Below, one piece after another: positions 46,843-54,967 of a DNA stretch of 64,000 nt; the first letter of the stretch is position 1, and every line of letters begins with the position of its first letter. This DNA comes from Azospirillum brasilense (GTDB lineage: Bacteria > Pseudomonadota > Alphaproteobacteria > Azospirillales > Azospirillaceae). A model generated the notes under the pieces. It was not told where the DNA came from, made no database searches, and saw nothing but the letters and a program-made list of their open reading frames with translations. The stretch is from positions 1,598,501 through 1,662,500 of the forward strand of contig NZ_CP059449.1 of NCBI RefSeq assembly GCF_022023855.1, read 5' to 3'. The translations under genes were made by a program, and so were the position numbers.

Positions 46843-48326
46843 GCTGCTCCAACCTCCGCCACGGCGGCTCGTGCCTCGGTCGCGTCGTCGAAAGGAAGGA
46901 GCTCCGTCCCGACGATCTGACCATGCTCATGTCCCTTGCCGGCGATGACCAGGACGTCACCGGGCCGAAGGCTGCGGACGGCGGCGCGGATGGCCTCGCG
47001 CCGGTCGCCGATCTCCTCCAGGGCCGGGTGGCCCGCCAGGACCTCCTTGCGGATGGCCGCCGGCACCTCGGTGCGCGGGTTGTCGTCGGTGACGATGGCG
47101 CGGTCGGCCAGACGGCCGGCCAGCTCCCCCATCACCGGCCGCTTCCCGCGGTCGCGGTCGCCGCCGCACCCGAACACCGCGATCAGGCGGTTCCGGGCGT
47201 GCTGCTTCAGCGCCAGCAGCACCGTTTCCAGCGCGTCGGGCGTGTGGGCGAAATCGACATAGACCGCCGCCCCGCAGGGGTGGGTGGCGACGTGCTGCAG
47301 ACGCCCCGGCACGCCTTCCAGGCGGGGCAGGGTGGCCATAGCCTCGTCACGGTCCGCGCCGGAGCCGATCACTAGGCCGAGCGCGCACAGCACGTTCCAC
47401 GCCTGGAAGCGGCCCGCCAGCGGCAGGTCCACGGTGATGTCGCGGCCCAGGACCGTCAGGTCCAGGCGCTGGCCGTGGGCCAGCGGCTCGACCCCGTTCA
47501 CCCGGATCTCGCGACCGGCCAGACCGTATCCGAAGACGCGGTGACCGCGCTGTGAACAAATCCCGGCAAGTTCGGCGAAGGTGCCGCTGTCGGCGTTCAG
47601 GACGGCGGTTCCCCCATCGGGCAACACCCGTCCGAACAGCATTGCCTTGGCCTGGAGGTAGGCCTCCATTGTGCCGTGGTAGTCCAGATGGTCGCGGGTC
47701 AGGTTGGTGAAGCCCGCGGCCTTGAGGATCACACCGTCGAGACGGAACTGCTCCAGCCCGTGGCTGGACGCCTCCATCGCCAGATGTTCGATCCCCTTGT
47801 CCTTGACGGCGGCGAGGTCGCGGTGGAGCGACACCGGGTCCGGCGTGGTCATCCCGCCGTAATCGTCCAGCCCCGGCCCGATCAGCCCCAGCGTGCCCAG
47901 GCTGGCCGCCTTCAGGCCCATCAGGTCCCACATCTGGCGGGCGAACTGGACGGTGGAGGTCTTGCCGTTGGTCCCCGTCACGGCGACCACGGTGTCCGGC
48001 TGGCGCCCGTGGAAGGCGGCGGCGAGGCGCGCGAAGAGGCGGCGCGGCTGCTCGTCCGCGACCAGCGTCACGGTGCTGCCGGCGGGCAGGGCGGTCCCGA
48101 TGGGCGCCACCACCGCGACGGCGCCCTTGGCGAGCGCATCGGCGATGAAGGCGCGCCCGTCCGCCTTCGCGCCCGGCAGGGCCGCAAAGACGAAACCGGG
48201 CCTGACCGCGCGGCTGTCCGCGGTCAACCCGGTCACATCGACGGCTGGCACTTCGACGGCGGACCCCTCGACGGAGGAGGACGTCGCGTCAGCGCGGCTT
48301 GTTGCCAGCAGGTGGGACAGAAGCAA
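46839..48326 (-). CDS. murE: UDP-MurNAc-tripeptide synthetase, meso-DAP type
   Basis: 495-aa Mur ligase adding meso-diaminopimelate. LTADSRAVRPGFVFAALPG, P-loop VVAVTGTNGKTSTVQFA, TPDPVSLHRDLA, FTNLTRDHLDYHGTMEAY and the DAP-selecting DDNPRTE are present. TTG start at 48326 with AAAGG upstream; it overlaps the ftsI end by 38 bp, the largest overlap in the cluster. The N-terminal 20 residues are variable and low complexity, so a later start cannot be excluded. Confidence 0.96.
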   Translation of the reverse strand: MLLSHLLATSRADATSSSVEGSAVEVPAVDVTGLTADSRAVRPGFVFAALPGAKADGRAFIADALAKGAVAVVAPIGTALPAGSTVTLVADEQPRRLFARLAAAFHGRQPDTVVAVTGTNGKTSTVQFARQMWDLMGLKAASLGTLGLIGPGLDDYGGMTTPDPVSLHRDLAAVKDKGIEHLAMEASSHGLEQFRLDGVILKAAGFTNLTRDHLDYHGTMEAYLQAKAMLFGRVLPDGGTAVLNADSGTFAELAGICSQRGHRVFGYGLAGREIRVNGVEPLAHGQRLDLTVLGRDITVDLPLAGRFQAWNVLCALGLVIGSGADRDEAMATLPRLEGVPGRLQHVATHPCGAAVYVDFAHTPDALETVLLALKQHARNRLIAVFGCGGDRDRGKRPVMGELAGRLADRAIVTDDNPRTEVPAAIRKEVLAGHPALEEIGDRREAIRAAVRSLRPGDVLVIAGKGHEHGQIVGTELLPFDDATEARAAVAEVGAA

Positions 48327-50094
48327 CGGTGCTGCCTTTCGGTTGCGCGGGCGGAGGCGGCGGTGCGGGAGGGGTCGTCTGACCGGCGGTGTTGATGTAG
48401 GTGGCGTTGATGACCTCTGGGGAAGCCTCGTCCACCGGCTGGACGCCCAGCAGCGGGCCGATCTGCTTCACGATCCGGCCGACCGCGGGAGCGGCGACCC
48501 AGCCGCCGGTGGCGAAGCCGTAGGTCTTCTTGGTGCCCTTTGGCTCGTCGATCAGGACATAGACGATGTAGCGGGGGTCGTGCATCGGGAAGGCGCCGAG
48601 GAACGACGACATGCGGGAGTTCCGGGCATAGCTCCGGCCCTTCTGCTTGTCCGCCGTGCCGGTCTTGCCGCCAACGACGTAACCCTTGGCGTTGGCCGAC
48701 TTCGCCGTGCCGTCGGTGACCACGAAGCGGAAGAGGCGACGCATCATCGCCGAGGTCTTCGGGCTGATGACCTGCTCGCCCGGCACCTCGACCTCAGGGT
48801 CGCGCTTCAGCAGGGTCGGCGGGTGCAGCACGCCGCCGTTGATGATCGAGGCCGCGGCGTTGACCGTGTGCATCGGGCTGACCGACATGCCGTGGCCGAA
48901 GGAGATGGTCATGGTGTTGACCTCCCGCCAGGGATTCGGCACCAGCGGCCAGCCGTTCTCCGGCAGTTCCAACGAGGTCGGGCGGGTCATGCCCAGCTTG
49001 GTCATGAAGGACTTCTGGTGTTGCACGCCGAGCGTCAGCGCCATGCGCACCGATCCGAGGTTCGACGATTCCTGGAATACCTCCGCCACGGTCAGGTTGT
49101 GTTTGAACGCGTGGAATTCGCGGATCGTGAAGCGGCCGACCTTGATGTTGTTGATGGTGTCGAAGGTGTCGGACACGCGGATCTTGCCCGAATCCAGAGA
49201 CATCGCCGTGTTGAAGATCTTGAAGGTGGAGCCCATTTCGTACACGCCGAGCGTCGCGCGGTTGAACAGCGTGTCCGGGTCAAGTCCCGTCGGGTTGTGC
49301 GGGTCGAAGTCGGGTAGCGAAACCATCGACATGACTTCGCCGTTGCGGACATCGTAAATAATGCCGGCGGCGCCGATGGCGCTGAATTCTTCAATCGTTG
49401 TCTGCAATTCCTTCTTCATAATGTGCTGAAGGCGCAGATCGATCGATAGTTGCAGCGGCTTCGGGTCGGTGGTCAGCCGCTTGTTGAACTGCTGCTCCAG
49501 CCCGGCGAGGCCGTTGTTGTCCACGCCGGTGAAGCCGACCAGATGCGAGGTCAGGTTGGAGGCCGGGTAGAAGCGGCGCTCCTCCCGTTCGAAATAGACG
49601 CCGGGCAGGCCGAGCCGGAACACCGCCGCCTGCTGCTTGGGCGTCAGGTTGCGCTTGATCCAGACGAACCGCTTGTCGCCGCTGAGCTTGGTCAGCAGAT
49701 CCTTGTAGTCCAGCTCCGGCAGGGCGGTGGTCAACTTGCGCGCCACTTCGTCCGGGCGGCTCACCAGCTTCGGGTCGGCGTAGAGCGACTGCGTGGCGAG
49801 CGAAGTCGCCAGCAGGTTGCCGTTGCGGTCCACGATGTCGGCGCGGTTGACCGGCGGGGCGTCGACCTCCGCGGCCATGCGCGGGCGCGGTTCCGCCGCG
49901 TGGTTGAACAGGGTCGCGTCCACCAGCTTCACGCCGATGGCGGAGAAGACCACGGCGACCATGGCCGCGGTCACCATCAACCGGTTCCGGCTCTGCTCCA
50001 GCGCGACCGACAGCGACGTCCGCGGCTTGGAGGCCGGGGGCGGAACGCTGTAGGCGCCGTGCGCGGGATCGACGCCGGGCGGCGGAACGTTCAT
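48289..50094 (-). CDS. ftsI: Septal peptidoglycan transpeptidase FtsI (PBP3)
   Basis: 601-aa class B penicillin-binding protein. A Pro-rich cytoplasmic start, one membrane helix (about 40-58), the pedestal domain with RADIVDRNGNLLATSL, then the transpeptidase domain: Ser289 in STFK, SSN (343-345) and KTGT (477-480). The C-terminal 30 residues are Pro-rich (TTPPAPPPPPAQPKG). Start overlaps the ftsL stop by 4 bp. Cross-links septal glycan made by FtsW. Confidence 0.97.
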   Translation of the reverse strand: MNVPPPGVDPAHGAYSVPPPASKPRTSLSVALEQSRNRLMVTAAMVAVVFSAIGVKLVDATLFNHAAEPRPRMAAEVDAPPVNRADIVDRNGNLLATSLATQSLYADPKLVSRPDEVARKLTTALPELDYKDLLTKLSGDKRFVWIKRNLTPKQQAAVFRLGLPGVYFEREERRFYPASNLTSHLVGFTGVDNNGLAGLEQQFNKRLTTDPKPLQLSIDLRLQHIMKKELQTTIEEFSAIGAAGIIYDVRNGEVMSMVSLPDFDPHNPTGLDPDTLFNRATLGVYEMGSTFKIFNTAMSLDSGKIRVSDTFDTINNIKVGRFTIREFHAFKHNLTVAEVFQESSNLGSVRMALTLGVQHQKSFMTKLGMTRPTSLELPENGWPLVPNPWREVNTMTISFGHGMSVSPMHTVNAAASIINGGVLHPPTLLKRDPEVEVPGEQVISPKTSAMMRRLFRFVVTDGTAKSANAKGYVVGGKTGTADKQKGRSYARNSRMSSFLGAFPMHDPRYIVYVLIDEPKGTKKTYGFATGGWVAAPAVGRIVKQIGPLLGVQPVDEASPEVINATYINTAGQTTPPAPPPPPAQPKGSTVASVPPAGNKPR

Positions 50095-50819
50095 CGGTTG
50101 GCTCCGAGACGGGCGACGAGAAGACCGATGCTGTCATGCTGGGCCGGCGCGGCCGGCGGCGGGGCGGCCTGGAAGCCGGCCTGCTGCGGCTGCGGACGGG
50201 CCACGGGCGGCGGCGCCAGCGTCCGGGAGGTGACCGGCGGCTTGGTGGCGACCTCCGTCGGCTTGGTCGTCACCACGGGCGCCGGGGCCGATTTGGCGGC
50301 GGAGGGCAGGGGCGGCACTTTGGCCGAGGCGGGCACGATGGCCGAGGGCTTGATCGGGGCCGGCTTGATCGGCGAGGCCGAGGCCGGAATGATCACGCCG
50401 CCCTGAATGCCGCCCTGAACGATGGCGCCGCCGCCCACGACGCTGTCCCCGGTGGAGGCCGTTGCCACGTTCGGCGCCTTGCCCGGCGTCTGGTTGCGGA
50501 CCATCGGCGGCAGCGGAGCCTCTTCCGGCGCGACGGTGGGGGAGGGGCGCATCGGGACGATGTTCATCGCCACGAACTGGCGCGCCTCGGTCGGCTGCAG
50601 CGCCAGATGCTCGCGCGACAGGGTCTCGAGACGGGTCGGGTCGTTGAGGAAACTCCATTCGGCCTTCAGGACCTGAATGGCCTCCTGCTCCACCATGATC
50701 TTGCGGTTGAGCGAGCCCAGCTTTTCCTCCAGCTCCTGAACCTCGTAGCTGGTCTCGAACAGGACGAAGCCGGCGGCGGCGATCAGGCCACCCCAGAAAA
50801 GTGCGGATTTGTATTTCAT
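50091..50819 (-). CDS. ftsL: Cell-division protein FtsL with long proline-rich tail
   Basis: 242-aa small divisome protein. One membrane helix (about 5-22, [20 protein letters not shown]) is followed by a heptad coiled coil ([23 protein letters not shown]) and the FtsL-type ending [19 protein letters not shown]. Normal FtsL stops near 100-120 residues; here another ~130 residues of Pro/Ala/Lys-rich, probably disordered periplasmic sequence follow. It includes a GIQGG repeat also seen in the globin-coupled sensor. 4-bp overlaps on both sides. Confidence 0.9.
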   Translation of the reverse strand: MKYKSALFWGGLIAAAGFVLFETSYEVQELEEKLGSLNRKIMVEQEAIQVLKAEWSFLNDPTRLETLSREHLALQPTEARQFVAMNIVPMRPSPTVAPEEAPLPPMVRNQTPGKAPNVATASTGDSVVGGGAIVQGGIQGGVIIPASASPIKPAPIKPSAIVPASAKVPPLPSAAKSAPAPVVTTKPTEVATKPPVTSRTLAPPPVARPQPQQAGFQAAPPPAAPAQHDSIGLLVARLGANR

Positions 50820-51829
50820 GCCGCCTCCTTGCCGGGCGCCGGATAGGCCGGCGCCGCCGTGCGTTCAGCCGCGCGCAGCCGGGCAGAGCGCGCGCGTGGG
50901 TTGCTGTGGGCTTCCTGGTCCGTCGGCACGATGGGCTTGCGCGACAGGAGCCGGAAGGATGGGGAACGCGCGTCCGCCGCAAGGCTCGGCGCGTGTCGGG
51001 AGGGGGAGGGCGGGGGCGAGGAGCGTTCCTTCAGGAACGTCTTCACTTCCCGGTCCTCCAGCGAATGGAAGGAGACGACAGCGAGACGGCCGCCGGGCTT
51101 CAGCAGCGATTCGGCTGCGGCGAGGCCGCGGCGCAGCTCGCCCAACTCGTCGTTCACATGGATGCGCAGCGCCTGGAAGGTGCGGGTCGCCGGATCGATG
51201 GCGTCGCCCTTCCCCTTCGGCACCACCGACCGTACCACGTCGGCCAGCTGCTTGGTGCGCGCGAACGGGGTGTCCAGACGCGCGGCGACGATGGCGCGGG
51301 CCACGCGGCGGGCCATGCGCTCCTCGCCGTAATGGAAGACGATGTCGGCCAGCTCGGCTTCGGTGGCGGTATTCACCACATCGGCGGCGGTCGGCCCATC
51401 GCGTCCCATCCGCATGTCGAGCGGGCCGTCGAATCGGAAGGAGAAGCCGCGCTCCGGCTCGTCGATCTGCGGCGAGGAGACGCCGATGTCCAGCGCCACG
51501 CCGTCCACCGCTTCGACGCCGTGCTCGGCGAGCAGCCGGTCCATGTCGCCGAATCGGCCTTCGACGATCGCCAGCCGGCCCGGATAGGCGAGGGCGAGCT
51601 TACGGCCGCGTTCGATGGCTTCGGGATCGCGGTCGATTCCCCAGACGCGGCAGTCGGCGCGGTCGAGAATCGCGCGGGCATAGCCGCCAGCGCCGAAGGT
51701 GCCGTCCACATAGACGCCGCCGTCGCGCGGGGAGAGCGCGTCCACGACCTCGTTCAGCAGGACGGAGATGTGGGGAGAGGCCGGGACGGCGGCGGAGGTG
51801 GGAGCGGGGCCGGGGGGCTTCACGATCAT
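50816..51829 (-). CDS. rsmH: 16S rRNA (cytosine-1402-N4)-methyltransferase
   Basis: 337-aa SAM-dependent enzyme (former mraW) modifying C1402 of 16S rRNA at the P site. [28 protein letters not shown] (SAM motif I), [49 protein letters not shown] and [16 protein letters not shown]. Overlaps ftsL and mraZ by 4 bp each. Confidence 0.97.
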   Translation of the reverse strand: MIVKPPGPAPTSAAVPASPHISVLLNEVVDALSPRDGGVYVDGTFGAGGYARAILDRADCRVWGIDRDPEAIERGRKLALAYPGRLAIVEGRFGDMDRLLAEHGVEAVDGVALDIGVSSPQIDEPERGFSFRFDGPLDMRMGRDGPTAADVVNTATEAELADIVFHYGEERMARRVARAIVAARLDTPFARTKQLADVVRSVVPKGKGDAIDPATRTFQALRIHVNDELGELRRGLAAAESLLKPGGRLAVVSFHSLEDREVKTFLKERSSPPPSPSRHAPSLAADARSPSFRLLSRKPIVPTDQEAHSNPRARSARLRAAERTAAPAYPAPGKEAA

Positions 51830-52323
51830 GCGCCCTCCCCTCCCCGGCCGGCGGCGGCGCGGGACGCCTTGGCGACGATCTGGCTCAGCGAAATGTCCTT
51901 GCGCACGACCTGGTCGCGCAGCGTCTGTTCATGGGCCTTCAGGGCGCCGGGCTCCCAGATCTGGAAGGTCTTGCGGCGGCCGATGAAGGCGGCTTCCTCG
52001 TCGATTCCAGCGAATTCGGCGAGTTCCTTGGGCAGGACGATTCGGCCTTCGGTGTCCAGCGAGACGGGGATCAGCTTGCCGAAGATGAAGGTCTCGATCA
52101 TGTCGCGCTCGTCCGAATCCAGATCGGGGGATTCCAGGCTTTCGGAGAGCACGTCGAGATAATCCTGATCGGCGCCTTCCAGCGCCTGATGATTCAGCGA
52201 AGGCCAGAGATAGACAGTGCCGGGAGCCGACGTCTTGGCAAGCGACTGCCGGAACTGCGCCGGGATGGAGCAGCGGCCTTTCCTGTCAACTTTGTTGACG
52301 TATGTGGACAGGAAAATGGCCAT
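51826..52323 (-). CDS. mraZ: Transcriptional regulator MraZ
   Basis: 165-aa DNA-binding protein of two AbrB-like swapped-hairpin repeats: [20 protein letters not shown] and [20 protein letters not shown]. Oligomeric ring protein that represses its own dcw operon through TGGG repeats; a matching array lies 121-155 bp upstream of its start. ATG 52323 fits the family N-terminus although its ribosome-binding site is weak. First gene of the dcw cluster. Confidence 0.96.
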   Translation of the reverse strand: MAIFLSTYVNKVDRKGRCSIPAQFRQSLAKTSAPGTVYLWPSLNHQALEGADQDYLDVLSESLESPDLDSDERDMIETFIFGKLIPVSLDTEGRIVLPKELAEFAGIDEEAAFIGRRKTFQIWEPGALKAHEQTLRDQVVRKDISLSQIVAKASRAAAGRGGEGA

Positions 52324-52443
52324 CGGCCTGACGAACGCCCCCCTTATCCCGTTGCCGGTCCTCGCCGCCGCGAAGCCCTATCCGCTCTTGCCGCTGAACG
52401 CGCCCGGTTTGGCTACCTTGGTTGGGTAGTTCCCCCTCCGAAC

Positions 52444-52478
52444 TGGGCTTTCATGGGATAGCATGGGACAGTTTGGGC
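52444..52478. promoter_or_regulatory. MraZ-box array: four TGGG repeats, exact 10-bp period
   Basis: TGGG starts at 52444, 52454, 52464 and 52474 on the plus strand, each followed by a 6-nt spacer. MraZ operators in other bacteria are TGGGN repeats with 5-nt spacers, i.e. the same period. Located 121-155 bp upstream of the mraZ start, on the strand opposite to mraZ. Confidence 0.8.
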
Positions 52479-52739
52479 GTCAACGCCCCCTCCAGTATTC
52501 ATATGGTGCTGTCAAGACTTTTGGGCCGATGTGTTGCCAGCGTGCAAATAGGTGAGCCGAATCGGCGAGAATCGGCAACGTATCAGCGCGCTAATGAGCG
52601 ATTACGCGGCATTGCCTCACAGAGTTCGCAGGATGTTCCGTGAGTCCCGCGAATGGTTCCCATCATGTGGCTTTCCATAAAGGCGAATCGCACCCTACGA
52701 ATGGTATAGCCTGCTGGGGTAACCTACCGAGGCGTGGCA

Positions 52740-52754
52740 TGGGACGGCATGGGA
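52740..52754. promoter_or_regulatory. Distal pair of TGGG boxes
   Basis: CATGGGACGGCATGGGAA gives two TGGG starts at 52740 and 52750, again 10 bp apart and in the same CATGGGA context as the main array, about 420 bp from mraZ and close to the rnpB 3' end. Confidence 0.45.
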
Positions 52755-52767
52755 ATTTGCCCCACAG

Positions 52768-52810
52768 TTATCCACCGCCTGTGGATGAAGCTGGGGACAT
52801 CTGTGGACAA
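52768..52810. promoter_or_regulatory. Cluster of three DnaA-box-like 9-mers
   Basis: TTATCCACC (52768-52776), TGTGGATGA (52780-52788, reverse TCATCCACA) and TGTGGACAA (52802-52810, reverse TTGTCCACA). Each differs by one base from TTATCCACA. Lies between the MraZ boxes and rnpB. Confidence 0.5.
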
Positions 52811-52879
52811 GGGGGCGCCATCCCAGTCCCGCGCTGCGGAAAAGGGGTGGTCCGGTGTTCCGGAGGTGGTGGGGATAAA

Positions 52880-53299
<420 letters not shown>

Positions 53300-53305
53300 G
53301 CACTG

Positions 53306-53346
53306 TGTATAGGGTCGGCGTTCGATTCGCAACTTCGATTCGCAAC
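53306..53346 (-). promoter_or_regulatory. rnpB promoter region with 13-bp tandem repeat
   Basis: On the minus strand TATACA (53311-53306) stands 6-7 nt before the rnpB 5' end, a good -10. The -35 area is covered by two perfect tandem copies of TTCGATTCGCAAC (plus strand, 53321-53333 and 53334-53346), whose minus-strand reading supplies TTGCGA. Confidence 0.6.
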
Positions 53347-53370
53347 GGTGTTCGGGGGCGATTCGGATTC

Positions 53371-54081
53371 TCAGCGCCCGGTCATCCGCAGCAGCGCGCG
53401 CAGGCGGCGCAGCGTCTCCGGGTCGGGCTCCCCGGTCAGGCGTTCGGGGTGGAAATGGCGCTGGAAGGACATCAGGACCCGCGATTCGGCGGTGTCGTAC
53501 CCATAGCGTCCCAGAAGCGCCGCCACATCCTCCGCGGAATCCGCCAAGTTGATCGGCGAGTCGTCCGCCGCGGTGGGCTGGGGCCACAGCCCGATTCCGC
53601 GCGCCGCCAGCCCCGGCCAGTCGAACAACTCGCCGGGGTCCTCCTTGCGGGCCGGGGCGATGTCGCTGTGGCCGAGCACATCGGCGGGCGCGATTCCATG
53701 ACGGCCCATGATGTCCAGGCAGAGATCGGCCACCGCGGCCATCTGGACGGCGGGGAAGGGGCGGTAGCCGAACTCGTGCCCCGGATTGACGATCTCGATT
53801 CCGATGGATCGGCTGTTGACGTCGGCCCGCCCCCGCCAGGAGGACAGGCCGGCGTGCCAGGCGCGCCGGTCCTCCGGCACATGGGCGTAAACGGTGCCGT
53901 CCTCTTCCACCGTGTAGTGGGCGCTGACCTGGGCGGCGGGATCGCACAGCCGGCTCAGCGCCGACTCGGCGGTGGGCATCCCCGTGTAATGGAGAATCAG
54001 CAACTCCACCCCCACCCCCTCGGGCCGCGGCCCGTGGTTGGGGGAGGGGCGGTCGATGCATCCGAGGCCCGTAAGCGTCAT
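53371..54081 (-). CDS. N-acetylmuramoyl-L-alanine amidase, AmpD/AmiD type
   Basis: 236-aa zinc amidase (Amidase_2 fold) cleaving the MurNAc-L-Ala bond. Zn ligands His31 (LLILHYTGM), His138 (LGHSDIAPARKEDPG) and Asp148. SIGIEIVNPGHEFGYRPFP is the family core. The last ~70 residues (DSAEDVAALLGRYGYDTA to RLRALLR) resemble a small peptidoglycan-binding-like bundle, as in AmiD. No signal peptide is present, so a cytoplasmic, AmpD-like recycling role is more likely. ATG 54081 has GAGGA overlapping the eamA stop. Last gene of an operon with uup and the EamA transporter. Confidence 0.92.
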   Translation of the reverse strand: MTLTGLGCIDRPSPNHGPRPEGVGVELLILHYTGMPTAESALSRLCDPAAQVSAHYTVEEDGTVYAHVPEDRRAWHAGLSSWRGRADVNSRSIGIEIVNPGHEFGYRPFPAVQMAAVADLCLDIMGRHGIAPADVLGHSDIAPARKEDPGELFDWPGLAARGIGLWPQPTAADDSPINLADSAEDVAALLGRYGYDTAESRVLMSFQRHFHPERLTGEPDPETLRRLRALLRMTGR

Positions 54082-54088
54082 GGTGTCC

Positions 54089-54967
54089 TCAGGTCGGATT
54101 CGTCACCTTCTCCGCCAGCGCCGTGGGGCGCCGCTTCACGATGACGGCCATGCCGCCCACGGTCAACAGCCCGCCCAGGACCAGACGGAGCGTGAAGGGA
54201 TCGTCCATCAGCAGAACGCCCGCCAGAACGCCGAAGACCGGCACGGTCAGCAGGAAGGGCATGGTCTGGTTGACCGAGTATTTGCGCAGCAGCGGGTACC
54301 ACATCCCATAGGCCCCGATGGTCACGCCCACCGCCATGTAGGCGATGGCGCCCCAGCCCCACAGGGTGGCGTCGGTGAGCGCGGCCATCTGTCCTTCCTC
54401 GAACAGGAGGGAGAGCAAAAGCAACTGCGGGGCCGCGAACAGCGCCATCCAGCCGTTCAGCGCGAAGCCGTCCACCCCGACGATCAGCTTCATCTGGATG
54501 CTTGCGACGGCGAAGGCGAAGCTGGCGCCGAGGATCATGAACAGCGACAGCAACGATCCGGACAGTCGCGGCTCGCCCGCGATGACCATGACGCCGGCGA
54601 AGGCGGCGGCCATCCCGGCGGCGCGGCGCCAGCCCAGCTTGTCCTTGAAGACCAGCGCGGCCAGCAGGGAGGAGAAGGGCACCTGCGCCTGCGCGGCCAG
54701 CGAGGCGGTGGCCGCATCGATGCCGTTCAGCCCGGTGAACATCAGCGGGAAATGCACGGTCCCCAGCGTCACCGACAGGATCGCGATGGGCCGCATCGCG
54801 CTCCAGGGAATCCGCTTGAAGGGCAGGATCAGCGCCGCCACCGCGATGAAGCGCAGCGCCATGATGAACAGCGGCGGGAATTCTGCCAGACCCCATTTGG
54901 CGACGACGAAGTTCAGGCCCCAGGTCGCCATGACCAGGAGCGCCAGCAGCGAGTCGCGCAGACTCAT
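54089..54967 (-). CDS. EamA/DMT-family permease
   Basis: 292-aa membrane protein with ten predicted helices in two EamA repeats (ATWGLNFVVAKWGL and the LGASFAFAVASIQMKL half). Members export metabolites or amino acids; the substrate cannot be read from sequence. Start overlaps the uup stop by 4 bp (ATGA), and the amidase follows 7 bp after its stop, so the three form one operon. Confidence 0.93.
   Translation of the reverse strand: MSLRDSLLALLVMATWGLNFVVAKWGLAEFPPLFIMALRFIAVAALILPFKRIPWSAMRPIAILSVTLGTVHFPLMFTGLNGIDAATASLAAQAQVPFSSLLAALVFKDKLGWRRAAGMAAAFAGVMVIAGEPRLSGSLLSLFMILGASFAFAVASIQMKLIVGVDGFALNGWMALFAAPQLLLLSLLFEEGQMAALTDATLWGWGAIAYMAVGVTIGAYGMWYPLLRKYSVNQTMPFLLTVPVFGVLAGVLLMDDPFTLRLVLGGLLTVGGMAVIVKRRPTALAEKVTNPT

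Noticed and set aside
52768-52810. Replication origin
   Set aside because: DnaA-like boxes are present, but no A+T-rich unwinding element, dnaA, parAB or hemE neighbours are seen.
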